Below are positions 43,181 through 54,952 of a DNA stretch of 64,000 nucleotides, in pieces. A program made the translations under genes and the position numbers. A model generated the notes under the pieces. That model had not been told where the DNA came from, ran no database searches, and saw only the letters and a program-made list of their open reading frames with translations. Positions within the stretch are counted from its first letter, which is position 1. Each line of letters starts with the position of its first letter. Origin of the DNA: Chionoecetes opilio (lineage: Eukaryota; Arthropoda; Malacostraca; Decapoda; Majidae); assembly GCA_016584305.1 (NCBI GenBank), contig JACEEZ010018289.1:1-64000 (forward strand), written 5' to 3'.

Positions 43181-44046
43181 TATAGCGTCTTCGGGAAAGG
43201 GCTGAGTTCGTAAAACACACGCACAGGGCACACGGGGGCACGGTGAAGTAGGCATAAGTATCCCTAGTGCAAGTCCCCCCGCACTCACCCAGCGGGGAGG
43301 GGGACCCCTACTGTTTTGCCAGCTCGTGGGTTTTCCCCTTCCGGATCCGGAATCCGGGCGTAAGGGGTTATGTTATTTTTCCAGGGAAATTGGTTCAAAT
43401 CCCCGGGGTTCTTTTTGTTGATCCTTATCTCAGACGCACTATGTTAATACAAACTGCTGAATGAGAGAGGGGAAATGTTCAAAATTAAACACTTTTCTTG
43501 TAGAGTAGGGCTTCAAAATGGCATAGAATCATTTTTTTTTTTTTACAATGGGCTATCTTTTCGTGTCATTCTTATCACTGAATTTCTTTTGTGGCCAACA
43601 GAAGGAGATTGACTATTTGTGCTTCTTGGCAAGTCCTTTCATGAGCAACTTTTGCTGTGTGCGTGACTGTTGACTGTGGACTGTGTGACTGTGTGTCTTG
43701 TGTGCACCCACCATACATGATTGGATGCTATTATCTTTACTTTTCTCCACTGGCCATTCAAGTGTTTCTTTAGATTTTTGGTGAATGCCGAAATGCCAAA
43801 TGCCATTAACTATAAAATTCTATTCTTTTATAACAGCTAACTTTGAATGCAATTCCAATTGTATGAGTTTCTTTTATGGCTAACGAAATGAGATTAGATA
43901 ATAAAAATGGTGCTTATTTAGTCAGATTATCTACATATTTCTGCACCAGTATGCAAGTTAATGAAGAGAACATTGCTTCAGTGTCATAAAATTCATCAAT
44001 TCAATTGCCTTTCAAAAATATATAGATACTACTAAATTAAGTACAA
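43181..44046. other. Unassigned; noisy sequence in the first third
   Basis: Homopolymer-smoothed stretch (43250-43400), then AT-rich sequence. A TGACTGT-rich microsatellite-like part lies at 43665-43705. No domain recognised. Confidence 0.4.
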
Positions 44047-44222
44047 AAAACCCCCGTTTTCCCGGACTAATAGGGGGGGAGCACTGGTCCGGGAACCGCA
44101 AAAGTCCCGGGGAATCGCAACAAACCGAGGCCATTACCCACCCCCGGACGTTTATCCTACTCTAGTATTTACTGGGCCGGCAACCGCCCAATTCAAAATA
44201 CCCTGCCGCGGGACTTTTATGT
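44047..44222 (+). mobile_element. MITE family G fragment (noisy copy)
   Basis: AACCCCCGTTTTCCCGGACTAATAGG to CCGCGGGACTTTTATGTCAC, same as 57215-57385 inverted but with neighbour-base substitutions. It adjoins the 3' end of a retrotransposon fragment. Confidence 0.6.
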
Positions 44223-44224
44223 CA

Positions 44225-44640
44225 CTTTGTTGTTGTATTTAGGCTGCTAGGATCCCTTGGGAACATATGAGCCCTGGTGAGTCCCATGATGCTATCACAG
44301 GCGTTGTAGGGTTTACCCGTCCTTCCTCAGGAAGGCACAGGTGAGGCGGATGACAGAGTGTTGCCGGGAGGGGTGGACGCCAGCCGCCGCCAGCAGGGTG
44401 GGCAGGTCACAGGTGGCGATGTTCAGGGTGAGGAGTTGAGAGCGTAGCACTACACGGTGGGAGTGGAAGCACGGACACTGCAGCAGAAAGTGTTCAATAG
44501 TCTCAGAGACGTTCCTGCACCAGGGGCAGTTGAGGTCAGGGGACTAACAGAGGCGGTGCAGGTGAACCGTGAGTGTCGTGTACTCAAATGTAAACAATAC
44601 GACAGCTGAGCATGCTGCCACCTGGCGGGAGGCGCGGACA
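44225..44640 (-). pseudogene. Non-LTR retrotransposon C-terminus with satellite-unit part
   Basis: The minus strand encodes CPWCRNVSETIEHFLLQCP-like sequence, then the LPTLLAA and VIRLTCAFLRK parts in the order of 56.9-57.2 kb. Before it come the satellite-type segments (AGCATGCTCAGCTGTCGTAT). The Cys pattern resembles the zinc-like C-terminal motif of R1/Jockey-type ORF2 proteins. Confidence 0.65.
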
Positions 44641-45264
44641 CTGACCAGGGGTGACAGGAGACGCTCGGACTGCCGGAGAACTTTGTCGACTTACGGACTG
44701 GACCAGGCAGGCATTTGTCCGGGACTCTGACATATCCCCGGACCTCGGATTTTGTCCGGCAAATCCGATATCCGGGAAATGGAGGTCCAAGAAAACGAGG
44801 GTTGTGTGTATGTGGAGTTCGCAATTCGCACAGCATTAGTTAGTACATATATTACCTGATGCGGGAAATCCCGGCATCCCGGGAAATACCCTGGTTTGTC
44901 CCAGAATCCCGGGATGCTAAGAAACCCCCAAAACAGGAAACCCTACCTGAGCTCGCGCCACAATAAGGGTATGTAAACAAAGGGTAAAGAAAGCTTCTGC
45001 TCTTAGCTCTCCTCTTCTTGCCTGCTTAATATTTAATTTCCTGCTGCTATAACTTCTGCTGCATCAAATACAGGGTCATCAGCAAGTTATTCCTGAACAA
45101 TAAGAATAGCCACAGAGATAAATTTCGGCCACTGCTATCTTGGTAGCAATATAAAGCGTTCAGTAGGGAGAGTGCGGGGGGTGGGGGGGACCGCTACTGA
45201 ACACAGCCCTGGCAGGTGTCACTCAGGAGATTTGTAAGGTAAGGTCTTCAGTGCTTGAGGTGCT
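44641..45264. other. MITE edge and unassigned sequence
   Basis: 44700-44815 holds TCCGGGACTCTGACATATCC and GAAAACGAGGGTTGTGTGTA, edges of the family G/Tigger-like elements, also seen at 54665-54775. The remainder, including GGGAAATCCCGGCATCCCGG at 44864, is unassigned. Confidence 0.4.
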
Positions 45265-45470
45265 TAATGTATTGGAGGCGATGTGTAGGCTGGCTGACGA
45301 AGTGGATAGCACAGAGGAGGTGGAAGATGCTGCAGAAAACTCTGAAAATTCAAACTTCAGTTCTGATTATGGAAAGTTGGAAAGGTGTTGAAAAATTTTA
45401 ACGGCCTGAAACAGGTTGAATTTTCGAAGTTCGAATCATACGGGTTCGAATTAGAGAGGGTTTACTGTTT
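45265..45470. mobile_element. CAGTAAACCCTCTCTAATTCGAA-type element right end
   Basis: Matches 26690-26895 in order (GAGGCGATGTGTAGGCTGGC type start, AAACTTCAGTT, GGTTCGAATTAGAGAGGGTT). It might include the acidic C-terminus of a Tigger transposase (ADEVDSTEEVEDAAEN), but this is uncertain. Confidence 0.45.
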
Positions 45471-45529
45471 TGGCGATAGGTTGGATATGGTACCAGAATC
45501 CCAATTTGGCATTTCAAATTCACTTTTAG

Positions 45530-45676
45530 CGAGACGCGTGCTGACGTCGGCCCAGAATGCACCGCCTGCAAGCGTCCATGTTGGTGTTTGTTATCTTCCG
45601 GGCAGCGATCTTGACGACTGCGCTGTTTTTTGCTCCAAGTGACGGTACCTTTGGCTTGGCATTTCGCGCTAAGACT
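45530..45676 (+). promoter_or_regulatory. Candidate promoter/5' UTR
   Basis: GC-richer than its flanks, with CTGACGTCGGCCC (CRE-like) and ATCTTCCGGGCAGC (ETS-like CTTCCGG), both common near housekeeping start sites. No TATA box. It directly precedes the candidate first exon. Confidence 0.3.
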
Positions 45677-45764
45677 ATGGCATCTACAAGTACTGGTGGT
45701 TTGAGGAAGCCAGGTGACGATAAGGACAAGGGCAAAAAAGCGGAGAAACGAGAGTGGAGGAAAG
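45677..45764 (+). CDS. Candidate first coding exon, product unknown
   Basis: ATG at 45677 opens a basic, low-complexity N-terminus (MASTSTGGLRKPGDDKDKGK, then KAEKREWRK). It ends at a consensus donor AAAG/GTAAAC after 88 coding bases (phase 1). Upstream promoter-like motifs support a start. No homology recognised; the next exon was not identified and the exon at 57535 has the wrong phase. Confidence 0.35.
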
Positions 45765-46065
45765 GTAAACACACAGCCACAACCACCACCGCCTACACAA
45801 CCACCACACTCACTCGTCTCACCAGGCCTAACTAAATAATTCACGGTAAATAACATCTGTTATCTGTTGTCTTTTGTATTGCTGTTAATGTTTCATGTAT
45901 AATGTCTTTGCTTTTAAGCAGTTAAAGTACGAAAATGGAGGTCAAAAGGGTGAACTCGGGCCTCGTCAAAGACTAATGGATCATTTTCCCCTTTAAAGTA
46001 CTATTTGCGTTTGGGGAAATTTACTTTTGGCGATGGGTTTTTTTTTGTTTTGTTTTTTACATTTG

Positions 46066-46280
46066 TGCCTATAGCGCCTGTAGGCAGTGGTGACCCAGGG
46101 CTCGGATGGTAGGATCTGGAGGTTCACTTGAGGGCTCGGATGGTTGGTCCTCGCCCGTGGTGGCGCAGGCAGGATTCTTATAGTGACACCTGTGATTAGA
46201 GGCTCATGCCTGTATCCTCCGATGCACTCGCAATCGAAGGTAGAGTTGATGGGCAGGGCATGTGGGTGTTCTTACTACTA
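46066..46280 (-). repeat. SINE family A, head-truncated copy
   Basis: CCTATAGCGCCTGTAGGCAG to GGGCATGTGGGTGTTCTTA matches the family. The tRNA-like head is missing at the right, replaced by a TACTACTAGC repeat. Confidence 0.75.
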
Positions 46281-46479
46281 GCTACTTACTTACTACTACT
46301 AGCTTGAATGATAGTGATGAAAGTCATGAAACTGATGATTGTCGAGCTTAGTTTTGAGAGACATCTAGATATTCAAGAACAAAGTAAGCGTCAAAGGCTC
46401 AGAGATGTTGGCGGAGAAAAACCGTCTTTGATGACAAAATTTTAACTTGATTTTTCTCAAGTTTTGACAGAGATGGAAA

Positions 46480-46735
46480 AAAATTGACCATACTTCAAAG
46501 CTAACAGTTAATGATGCATTACCTGGATACCCTGACCCTGACTGGATACCTTTCTGTTCAAGATGCTGCTATGGCTGTTTCAGCCTTACCATCAACTTAG
46601 GTCAGTGTTGAACGGTTGTTCTCTCCCCTTCGAATCATTAAATTGGACTTGAGGGCAGCAATGAAGGAGGATTATATTGAAGCTATCCTATTTTTACGTT
46701 CAAATGTTTGTATAAGGTCTGGCAAGTAAGTAAAA
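46480..46735 (+). pseudogene. hAT transposase C-terminal relic (second hAT type)
   Basis: LTVNDALPGYPDPDW then, after a frameshift, MAVSALPST and VSVERLFSPLRIIKLDLRAA with MKEDYIEAILFLRS. This is the hAT dimerisation region (VERLFS.LR..K.DLR..M). It is a different lineage from the 3.5-4.4 kb relic, which has SAERSFS. Confidence 0.7.
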
Positions 46736-47838
46736 TACTGTTGTGTGCTACTGATTCTTTACTTCATTACTTAATTTAAACACATATGTACATACTACCA
46801 TACCTTTGGTAAACAACACAAACTTTCCAATAGATAGTATGCATGTGATGTCATGATCAAGTGATAAACAATAACAAAGCGACTGGCCGTGAGGCTGGCA
46901 GAGGAACTCGGGGAAAAACTTTACTTCCATAGTAATTTATGCCCTACCAAATACATTTATCAGTATAAATGATAGACTGTTCTCTTCGGAAATGTTTGTT
47001 CTATAACACTATCACATTAAACACAGTAAAACACACTAAATATTAAATACCGTATTTTACGGCTTATAAGACGCACTTTCTTTCCAAAAAAATACCCTGA
47101 AAAACACTCATGCGTCTTCCAAGACGAATGTTGTAGGAGGTTAGCTTTGGTAGCTATTCAATTCAGCCTCTTATATGATGTAGCCACAGTACATACCTGT
47201 TAAGAGTATTTAGAATATCATAAGACATTCAAATCAACTACCAATCTATCCTCACCCTGTGATGTTTACACGATACTGGCGGAAGCCTTTCTGCCCCAGC
47301 TGATTGGTGCCAATAGCCATTGCGTGTATAAGGAACTCTGTTACATTAGATGAAAATTTGTATACATATATACATTCAGCCACCAAAAATACTACACGCG
47401 TACAGGAAAATTCAAACAATACGTGGTGAGGCGCAGGAGGCAGGCAACGTAGTGAGGCACGGGAGGGCGTGAGAGGTGTTTACACTCCGGACCACAAAGC
47501 CAGACTCAGCTGATCGGCACATCAGGCAGGCACACAGCTGCGCCCCGCTGCGGTAGGGTTTTTCACTCCCGCCGTCCGACCTGCGTGCACATGTTCAACC
47601 AGCCAACATGACGATTTACTTATACTATTGCAATCGCATACAAGCTAGGGGGAAAAAATGGCTGATGAGCAGTGCTGAATGAAGATAATGAATAGTGAGT
47701 GTGTTCTTGTGTGAAAATGAATGTACATATCGGACAACAGTTTTTTTTTCTTTTTCTTATAAATTTCTTTCCAAAATCGGGTGGTCTTCCCAAAGATGAA
47801 GCGTTTTTTAGCGTAAAAAGGTAAATGCCATTTGAGTG
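46736..47838. other. Repeat debris without genes
   Basis: 46960-47035 is an edge of the family R neighbourhood (ATAAATGATAGACTG, TGTTTGTTCTATAAC). 47049-47130 is an end of a CCGTATTTTACGGCTTATAAG-type element. 47430-47610 recurs at 38455-38625. No coding domain. Confidence 0.45.
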
Positions 47839-48024
47839 AAGAAATAGCACAACTTAAATTCACTTAAACTCGCCCCGTTTAAAAAATTTGTGAGAAAAAT
47901 TAAAATGGAGCATATCAGTAGAAGCAAAAATTGTATTAGTTTTCTATTATATATTCTTTTTTTCTGATAAATGAATCCCCCTGAAAAATTTAGCTTTAAA
48001 TACTAAATTCTTTAAATGGGGGGA
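47839..48024. repeat. Dispersed repeat shared with 14.8-15.0 kb
   Basis: GTGAAGAAATAGCACAACTT through TTTTTCTGATAAATGAAT and AAAAATTTAGCTTTAAATAC. Adjoins the left end of MITE A copy B. Confidence 0.5.
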
Positions 48025-51000
48025 CAGGGGGGTTTTCCCCGTTTCGAGAATTCGGTATACGAGAACCGATGATAGGGAATGTGAAAATTTTAGGGTCTAT
48101 TTTAAATATACGAGATCGAAAACCCAAGATAAGACATTCAAACGGGGTGAGAAAAATTATCAAGATCAAAAGCACGGCCTAGGGTGCCAATAAAATGCAC
48201 GGCCTAGGGTGGCAAAAAAAGGGACGCCAGGGTGCAAAAAAAAGGCACGGCCTGGGGTCCCAAATTCAAAATGAAAGTTGGATTTTGAAGGCCCCTTAGT
48301 GGAATATGTGGGGTGGAAAAGATAAAAAACGTGTGTAAAATTTGAGCGCAATCGAAGTATTTTTAAAAGGTGGCCAAGTCGATTGATTGTTCCCCTATAG
48401 ACTCCGTAGAGTACAAGGAAGGAAATGTCTCTGGGGGGTTGTTGGCAATATTAAAAGCCTTTTTGAGACCTCCCCTTCCTCCAGCGGGTGTGGTCCCCTC
48501 CCCTTTTCAAAGCGAGTTTTTAGCCCCTCTAGGGGGGGGGGATCATGGTTCCCCAACCCCACCTTGTTTTCCGCTTGGCTGGGGAAGGGAAGCCTTCGAT
48601 GTTCCGGGCTGTTGTCGACGGTGCCTCTGACGACCTGCAAGAGGAATTGGCGCTGATCCTCGTTTTCGTCAGGCTGAGGTTGAAGGACGGGGAACAGCCC
48701 CCCCCTCGCCCGCCTGTCGTTGGTGAGTGTGGGCTCGCGACCAAACGAACCCCGTGTCACTCGGCCACTCCTCCAGCTCCTTGAGAGGAACCCCCTTTCC
48801 CCCGCTCCGACGGCGTGAGGAGGGCGCCGGACGCCGGTTCCAAAACGACGCTAGCGTGGACGAGGTGAGGCGGGCGTCGGGGCGAGAGGGGCTCGGCGGT
48901 TCCTCGGATCCTTCTTCCGCTGTACGTTCCCCCAGCGCCTTTTTCTGGGCGGTTGGCAAGCGGGGTCGAAGAGAGCCATGGCGCCCAGTGGCTCGTCAGG
49001 TACCAAAAGTCCCGGGAGAAGGTCTTCACGCACGCCTTCCCGACTCAACGTCGGGGAAGTCGCAGAGGTGGGGGCCCCAGTTTAAGTCTTTCTCCGCCTC
49101 AAACCCCAGCGGGCACATAGACCTCAGCGACAAAGAAGGGAAACCGGCGGAGGGGGGACACCGCCGGCGAGCAGAGCTCCCCAGTTGGGCGGCGAAAGCG
49201 TAATCTTGCCGGTAGATGGCAGCGCCATTCAGCGGGCATGGCCCCCGGTCGCCGGAAACTTCCCTTCGTACCCCCCATCGCACCCAGCGGGACGATGAAG
49301 AGCCCCCGTCTTTTGTAGTCGTCCCGGGGGGGTTTGGGTGGAACAGCGGGCCCACTCCTGCGAAGGGCCCGCTTGTTCAAGAGGGCGGGCGGCAGCTCGT
49401 GGGGCTTGCGATCCGGTGGCTTGGCGATGAAACCCCACCCCCTTGAATCGGTTGAAGACCCGATGTCGGGACCCGAGACGGCCCCATGCAGTAGAAACGT
49501 CTTCTCCAGCACCGCTCGTGCTGGTGCCCCGGGAGGCGAGGGCTTAGCAGACCCCACCAAGCTTCTGCTCCCGCGGGGGGGCACCGGCGAGGGTCCAGTG
49601 TTGGCGGCGGTCGTATCGAACGACATAGCCACCACCCGTCTGCGAGCCCCCAGTCGTCGAGCGTTGCCACGGCGCTCGCCTGCCTTCCCGTCCACTTGCC
49701 AGTTGGGGGAAAGCCGATGAGCTCTGGAGCCGTGCCGGAAAACGAGGATAGCCAACCGATCCACCCGCGTACCCTCGCAATCCGGAGGATTTCCCGGGCC
49801 CAGTGAACGGTAAGAGGAGTGTCAGGGACGAAGGTTTTCTTGACTAACGCGGCCAGCTGGGACCGGTAGCCCGGCGCGAGCCCCGCCCGGGTGCTCTCTG
49901 CATTCAGGTCGTCCTGAGGATTGTGGGCCCAGGTATGGCGGTCGGCGCGACGATGCGGGGCGCTTGCGGTCGCTCCGCCGGTCCCGGGCGAGGGCGCTCG
50001 CTAACTCCCGGGAAAAGCACGACCTGTACCCCACGCTCGTCGTTCGGAGGGTTGCACTGGTCGGCTCAGCGGTAGCAGCCGCCCCCCGCGTGCCGGAGGA
50101 CCCCCGAGGAGGAGGACAAAGCACCGCGCGTTCGTCCAGCTGCGACGTCGAGGCTTCTCGTGATCGTTCTCTGCCCCACTGTCATCCCGGCGCAACTCTG
50201 CGCTCCAGCACCCTGTCAGTCCCCGATGACCCTCGGGGACCTTCTCGCGTTTCGCCGCTAGGACTCGCGACAGCCGAGATCCCATCAGGGCATCGGTCAG
50301 GTGGGCGACGTCGAAGAGGGTTTAGAGGGCCTCTGAAACTTTTTCCCCTTCTTTTTTCGTCGCTTTCCCTTGCTCTTTTCCCAGCGCCTTCCCGTCCTTG
50401 AAAAAGACCTTCACCTTTCGAACGGGGCTTTTTGCCGTCATCGTTGGATCCCTCGGGTTCCCAAAAAACCTTGCACCTCTGGACAGTGGCCCCGGCGTGG
50501 GGCGACGGTTTTCTTTTCCCCGTTGTGGAAGTAGAAAACCGCTTGAGACATCGCCAAAGAGAGGGGAGTTTTTCTCCGAGGATAGGGTCGGGGGGGGCTG
50601 CCACCCGCCAAACAGCGTAGGCGCATGAAGAGCCCTTCTGAAAAAAAAATGGGTGTTTTTGAACCTTTAGCCCTTTCAGATTCGGTCAGGGGGTTTAATA
50701 ATAGTACACATAGTAAGGTTTCAATTCACTTTCGCCCCCTCTAAATATAAAAAAGATCGCTTTAAAATTTTTCATGAGAGGTTTTTTCATTACTGACAGT
50801 ATCCCACCAAGGGCCGTTTAAAAAAAAAAATTTTTTAAAATTTTCCCATAGCGATTGGCACCCTAAAGCACGCCCTACCCCTCCCGGCTGGAAAAGGGGG
50901 ATTTTTGGTTTTACCCCAGTGAGGTCCCCCTGCAAACCGTGCGAAAGGGTAATTAAGCATATGCACGGCCTGACATTTTGCGGTAATTAGCAGGTGGCGG

Positions 51001-51314
51001 CCCCAAACCCTTGGGACCGCAGTCAGGCACCCTAGCAAGGCGTGACCTGAAGGGTAATAAGCATATGGACAGCCCGACCTTTTGGGGTAATTAGCAGGTG
51101 TGCGGCCCCCAACCCTTGGGGCCGCTACATATTCCTTTGTATCAGGGGTCCCCTACATTTCAACGTCTTTTTGCTTGTATGCAGTTTTAGTTAATAATGT
51201 GCAGTTATGTTATTTGTGTGCTATTTTTTCTTTTAGAATGCTTTTTTACGAATAGGTAAAGTTGGGAATATAGACGCTGTGTATTTTTTGTGTTTTTCTT
51301 AGTTTTTAGTTTAA

Positions 51315-51360
<46 letters not shown>

Positions 51361-51480
51361 GATGGGGTCCTGGAACCAAACCTATATTTTCCATTAGTTA
51401 GTGTTTCGTTATGGAGTTTTTCGCTTTTTAAAACGATTTTCCAGTGGAACCTAACTGCTCGAAACTTCGGGACCTCCCTG
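48025..51480 (+). mobile_element. MITE family A, copy B, split by a 2.7-kb insertion
   Basis: The left part (48025-48179) has CAGGGGGGTT and TTCGGTATACGAGAACCGAT; the right part (50866-51480) runs to GAAACTTCGGGACCTCCCTG followed by TA. Together they give the family A sequence in one orientation. The consensus is noisy. Confidence 0.7.
48180..50865. mobile_element. GC-rich insertion with short inverted ends, unknown
   Basis: It begins TAGGGTGCCAAT and ends ATTGGCACCCTA, perfect 12-bp inverted repeats. The left end carries about four degenerate repeats of GCACGGCCTAGGGTGCCAA. The interior is strikingly GC-rich with overlapping ORFs on both strands (the longest on the minus strand, 49099-49764) but none has a recognised domain. 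Residues such as FARHGSRAHRL-type strings are not diagnostic. It may be a hAT-like (TAGGG end) or captured sequence; the noisy consensus hides real frames. Confidence 0.45.
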
Positions 51481-51486
51481 TATATA

Positions 51487-52238
51487 CAGGGGGGGTCCCA
51501 AAGAACGAGCAGTTAGGTTCCCCCGGGCATACTCGAAAAGTGAAATCTCTTTAAAACGAAACCAAAACAATGGTAAAAATAGGTTTGGTTACAGGACCCC
51601 TAATTAAAAAAAAAAAAAAAAAAAAGACATGCTTTTCAACTAAATAAACATAGCAACAAAAACAAACACACAGCGTTTTTTAAACCCACACTGTACTACT
51701 ATTCTTAAAAAAAAGCATTCTAAAAGAGAAAAAGCACAAAAAATAACATAACTGCACTTTAAATTTAAAACTTTAAAACATCTAAAAGAAAAAAAGACTT
51801 TAAATTGGGGGGACGCCGCGGATAAAAGAGAAGGTAGTGTAGTGGTCCCAATTTTGGGGCCACACACCTGCAAATTCCCCTAAAGGGCAGGCCGGCCATA
51901 GCTTAATTACCCTTCATCACGCCTTGTAGGGTGCCCTACTGCGGTCCCATTTTGGGGGCCGCAACCTGCAAATTCCCCCTAAATGTCAGGCCACGCCATA
52001 TGCAAAATTCCCCTTCGGGTCACGGTTTGCTAGGGGGGGACCTTCGGGGGTAAACCAAATCCCCCTTTGTCCAGCCCGGGAGTGGTGGGGGCGTGCTTTT
52101 AATTTTTAAAATTTTACTCACCCCATTTGAATGTCGTATCATTGGATTTTCGATCTCGTATATTGAAATAGACCCTAATTTACCATCTCGTATCATCGAA
52201 TTCCGTATACCGAATGCTCGTATAACGGGACCCCCCTG
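51487..52238 (-). mobile_element. MITE family A, copy C
   Basis: Starts CAGGGGGGGTCCCAAAGAAC and ends CGTATAACGGGACCCCCCTG, flanked by TA. It is in opposite orientation to copy B and only 6 bp (TATATA) away, forming a large inverted pair. Confidence 0.8.
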
Positions 52239-52434
52239 TACAAGCGCGCCACACTCTACTCACTGATTGTGTGAGCGCGGGGCGAGGCTATTCCCTCCGG
52301 CCCCTCCGCTCCCCACTGCAGTCACCCTCCTCTCATGCACACAGCGCTACAGCTCTTTTTTACTACTTTTGCTTTTTGTTTGTTTGTTTGTTTAGAGGAT
52401 AATTCCTCAGAGCCGTATAAACTACCGCGCACTT

Positions 52435-52622
52435 GTGTTGGCCGAGCCCCCCCGGCAGGGGGGGTCACAAATCCCGGCTAACCCCGGGTACCCATTCCTG
52501 CGGGGTGGACAGGGGCTGGGGTTTTAAAGAAAGACCCCCCTCTATCTTCTCCCCGCCAGTGATCGAACCCGGGACTTCTCGGTTGTGAGCCGAGCGTGCA
52601 AACCACTACCTACAGAGTACCC
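52435..52622 (-). repeat. tRNA-derived SINE family C, copy with head
   Basis: On the minus strand: GTAGGTAGTGGTTTGCACGC (A box) and CCCGGGTTCGATCACTGGC (B box), then the body with CCAGCGGGGAATGGGTACCC-type sequence. The same body lacks a head at 23690-23795 and 33228-33330. Confidence 0.7.
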
Positions 52623-53489
52623 GCTCATGTTTAAAGCTGTGTTTTAAAACTGCAGGCGAATTGACTATTTTTTATAAATTATGGGCTGGGTAGAGTGATT
52701 ATATATCTTTTAGCCCCAAAAGGTAGTGTATTATCACTCCGGGAAATAAGTCTGGAAGATCGCCCCAAGCAGTCTTGATGTCCTGCCATTTACCCGCGGT
52801 ATTTTATGGACCTTTTCGCTTTTCCTTACTTTTTTCAATGTAACTGGGAAATAGTCCAAGTCCAACATCTGGAGGACATTTTTTGACAGATGAACACCAT
52901 AAATCATTTTCCCACCCATAAAAAAAGAGATTAGTAACGTAGTGTACCGCGTTGACAGGGGGAAGTAAAGCCCTTTTTTTACTCACTGCACGGCCAGCAA
53001 AGGCCCCCCCATGTCTCGGGGCGGGCTTTGTGACGTCGTACATACTATCTATCCCCATTCTTTCCACTGATCAAAAATTGAAGCCATAAACAATTGATTT
53101 TTTGTCGCTTGACAGAAAAATATGAAACAAAGGGGGGGGTGGCGACACCGTAACAAAAGAGGCCGGGGGAGGACGCAAAAAATTCTGTGTCACCTTTCCA
53201 AGGGGTGGCTCATGATTCTGTCATCATGTTTTAATTGTGTTTTTTTTCCCTATTTATTGCTTTGAGCTTCACATTACAGCTTTTCAGTATCAAAAATACT
53301 TTTTACTGTAAAGGTTTATTGTCTGATGTAAAGATGTCTGTATTTCCCTGTGCTGAAAGAGTTTAAAATTATGAAACATCCACTATATGTAAGGGGTTTA
53401 AAAAAATTTAAACCTTTTGATTGGTAGTAAAATTATTCTCCCCCTTTGTTTTTGTGGTTCATGCTGCCACCCCGGCTGCCGTGCGTGCA
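52623..53489. other. Unassigned
   Basis: No domain, TIR or dispersed match noticed. Homopolymer noise is frequent (for example 52975, 53130). Confidence 0.35.
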
Positions 53490-53559
53490 ACCCGGGGAAC
53501 CCTTATGGCGTTCACTCCCTCTTTGTTTGTTGTAGGTTACTTGGTGCCTTCTGGCTGCC

Positions 53560-53960
53560 GGGAGAACCCTTACTGGTGGTTCAAAGGTGGTGTGCTGCGC
53601 CAATCCCCGGCCCCCAATGAACACCGGGGAACCCTTACTGGGGGTTCAAGGTGGGGTCTTGTCCAGATCCGGCCCAAATGAACCCCGGGAACCCTTACTG
53701 GGGTTAAGGGGGTTCTGCGCCAGGGTCCCCCCCCACCACAATGAACAGCTCGGGAACCTTTTCTGGTTGGGTTTAAGGGGTGCTGCCCAGGATCCCCGGC
53801 CCCCACAATAAAAGCTGGAGAACCCCTTTCTGTGGTTCAAGGGGTGTCTGCGCCAGGATCCCCGGGCCCCCCAGAACAGCTCGGAGAACCCTTACTGGTG
53901 GTTCAAGGGGCTGTGCTGCGCCCGGTCCCCGGCCACCACAAAGAAGACCTGGGGGTCAAG
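53560..53960. repeat. Minisatellite, about 65-bp unit, six copies
   Basis: GGAACCCTTACTGGTGGTTC recurs at about 53566, 53631, 53691, 53756, 53822 and 53888 (60-66 bp apart), each followed by TGCGCCAGGATCCCCGGCCC-like sequence. Copies differ mainly by homopolymer noise. Short ORFs here follow the repeats. Confidence 0.8.
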
Positions 53961-54650
53961 TTGGGCTGGGCCATCCCCTGAGGACAAAAGCCTGTGTGTT
54001 TTTTGCAGGGTTTATCAGAAGCATTCCAAGTTTTCTTTCTGGTAACCACATTTGAAGCACTCTTGGGGCCCCTGAAACCCAAGGGCCCCAGGGGAAACCG
54101 CTCAGACCATGTAGGGGTTGGGCCGCTCTGTATTGGGAACATTTTATTTTCTTTGAAGGGGCGACCCGCTTATGCCAACTCTGCTTTTTCTCAAGTCAAT
54201 GACTCATGGAACTAATGTATTAAATCTGGAGGCTGGTTTTAGGAGGGAAAGGGGGGTTGTAAAAGATAGAATTTGTGTGTAGCCTGGCTATTTTATTATG
54301 TTCCCCGGGCTTGTGTGAGGGGGGGGGGGGGGATTATGTTGTGGTTGTTGTGGGGTTTTTGGCTGTGGTGATGTTTGTGGCCTTAATGTCAAATTGATCC
54401 TTAACCCTTTAGACTTTGGTTTCATGGTGTAGGGGGTCTGTAGGGGTTGTACTGTGTAGCCTGTTTTATTTTCAAAAGGGTTTGTTTGTTTGGGGGTACA
54501 GGTGTTGTGATGTTCTCATGAGGGTTTGAGGCCCAGGGGGGGCTTGTTTGTGTAATCCATCACCGGCATATGGATTATGTTTTAGCCTGATGGGGGTTTT
54601 TTTTTTGCTTTTTGAAGCTTTATCTCTCTACTCTTGCAAAGGTCACGAGG
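53961..54650. other. Unassigned, G/T-rich
   Basis: Poly-G at 54319-54332 and GTTGTGGTTG-type sequence; no gene recognised. Confidence 0.35.
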
Positions 54651-54659
54651 TGATGGTAA

Positions 54660-54952
54660 TGCTGGTGCGTACACACAACCTCGTTTTCCCGGGAATCGGA
54701 TTTGCCGGTCCCCAAAAACCAGGTCCCGGGATTGTCAAGTCCCGGACAAATGCCTGGTCCAGTCCGTAAATTGACAAAGTTGTCCGGCGGTCCGAGCGTC
54801 TCCTGTCACCCCTGGTCAGTGTCCGCGCCTCCCGCCAGGTGGCAGCATAGTCAGCGGTCGTATTGTTTACATTTGGGCACACGACACTGACGTTTTACCT
54901 GCACCGCCTCCGTTAGTCCCCTGACCCCCACTGCCTCCCGCCAGGTGGCAGT
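54660..54952 (+). repeat. MITE edge plus one satellite unit
   Basis: 54670-54780 matches the Tigger-like edge at 44700-44815 inverted. 54830-54952 is a unit of the 152-bp satellite family (GGTGGCAGCATAGTCAGCGG), cut by MITE A copy D. Confidence 0.65.

Noticed and set aside
45398..45856. 152-codon minus-strand ORF opposite the candidate first exon
   Set aside because: No domain; the plus strand has the start, donor and promoter-like context.
49099..49764. 221-codon ORF on the minus strand
   Set aside because: Not accepted as a gene: GC-rich sequence with overlapping ORFs in several frames, no recognisable domain, and homopolymer noise. Kept only as part of the unknown insertion.
53560..53960. 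Possible CRISPR-like or coding array
   Set aside because: Units of about 65 bp are contiguous without unique spacers; a minisatellite in a eukaryotic genome.
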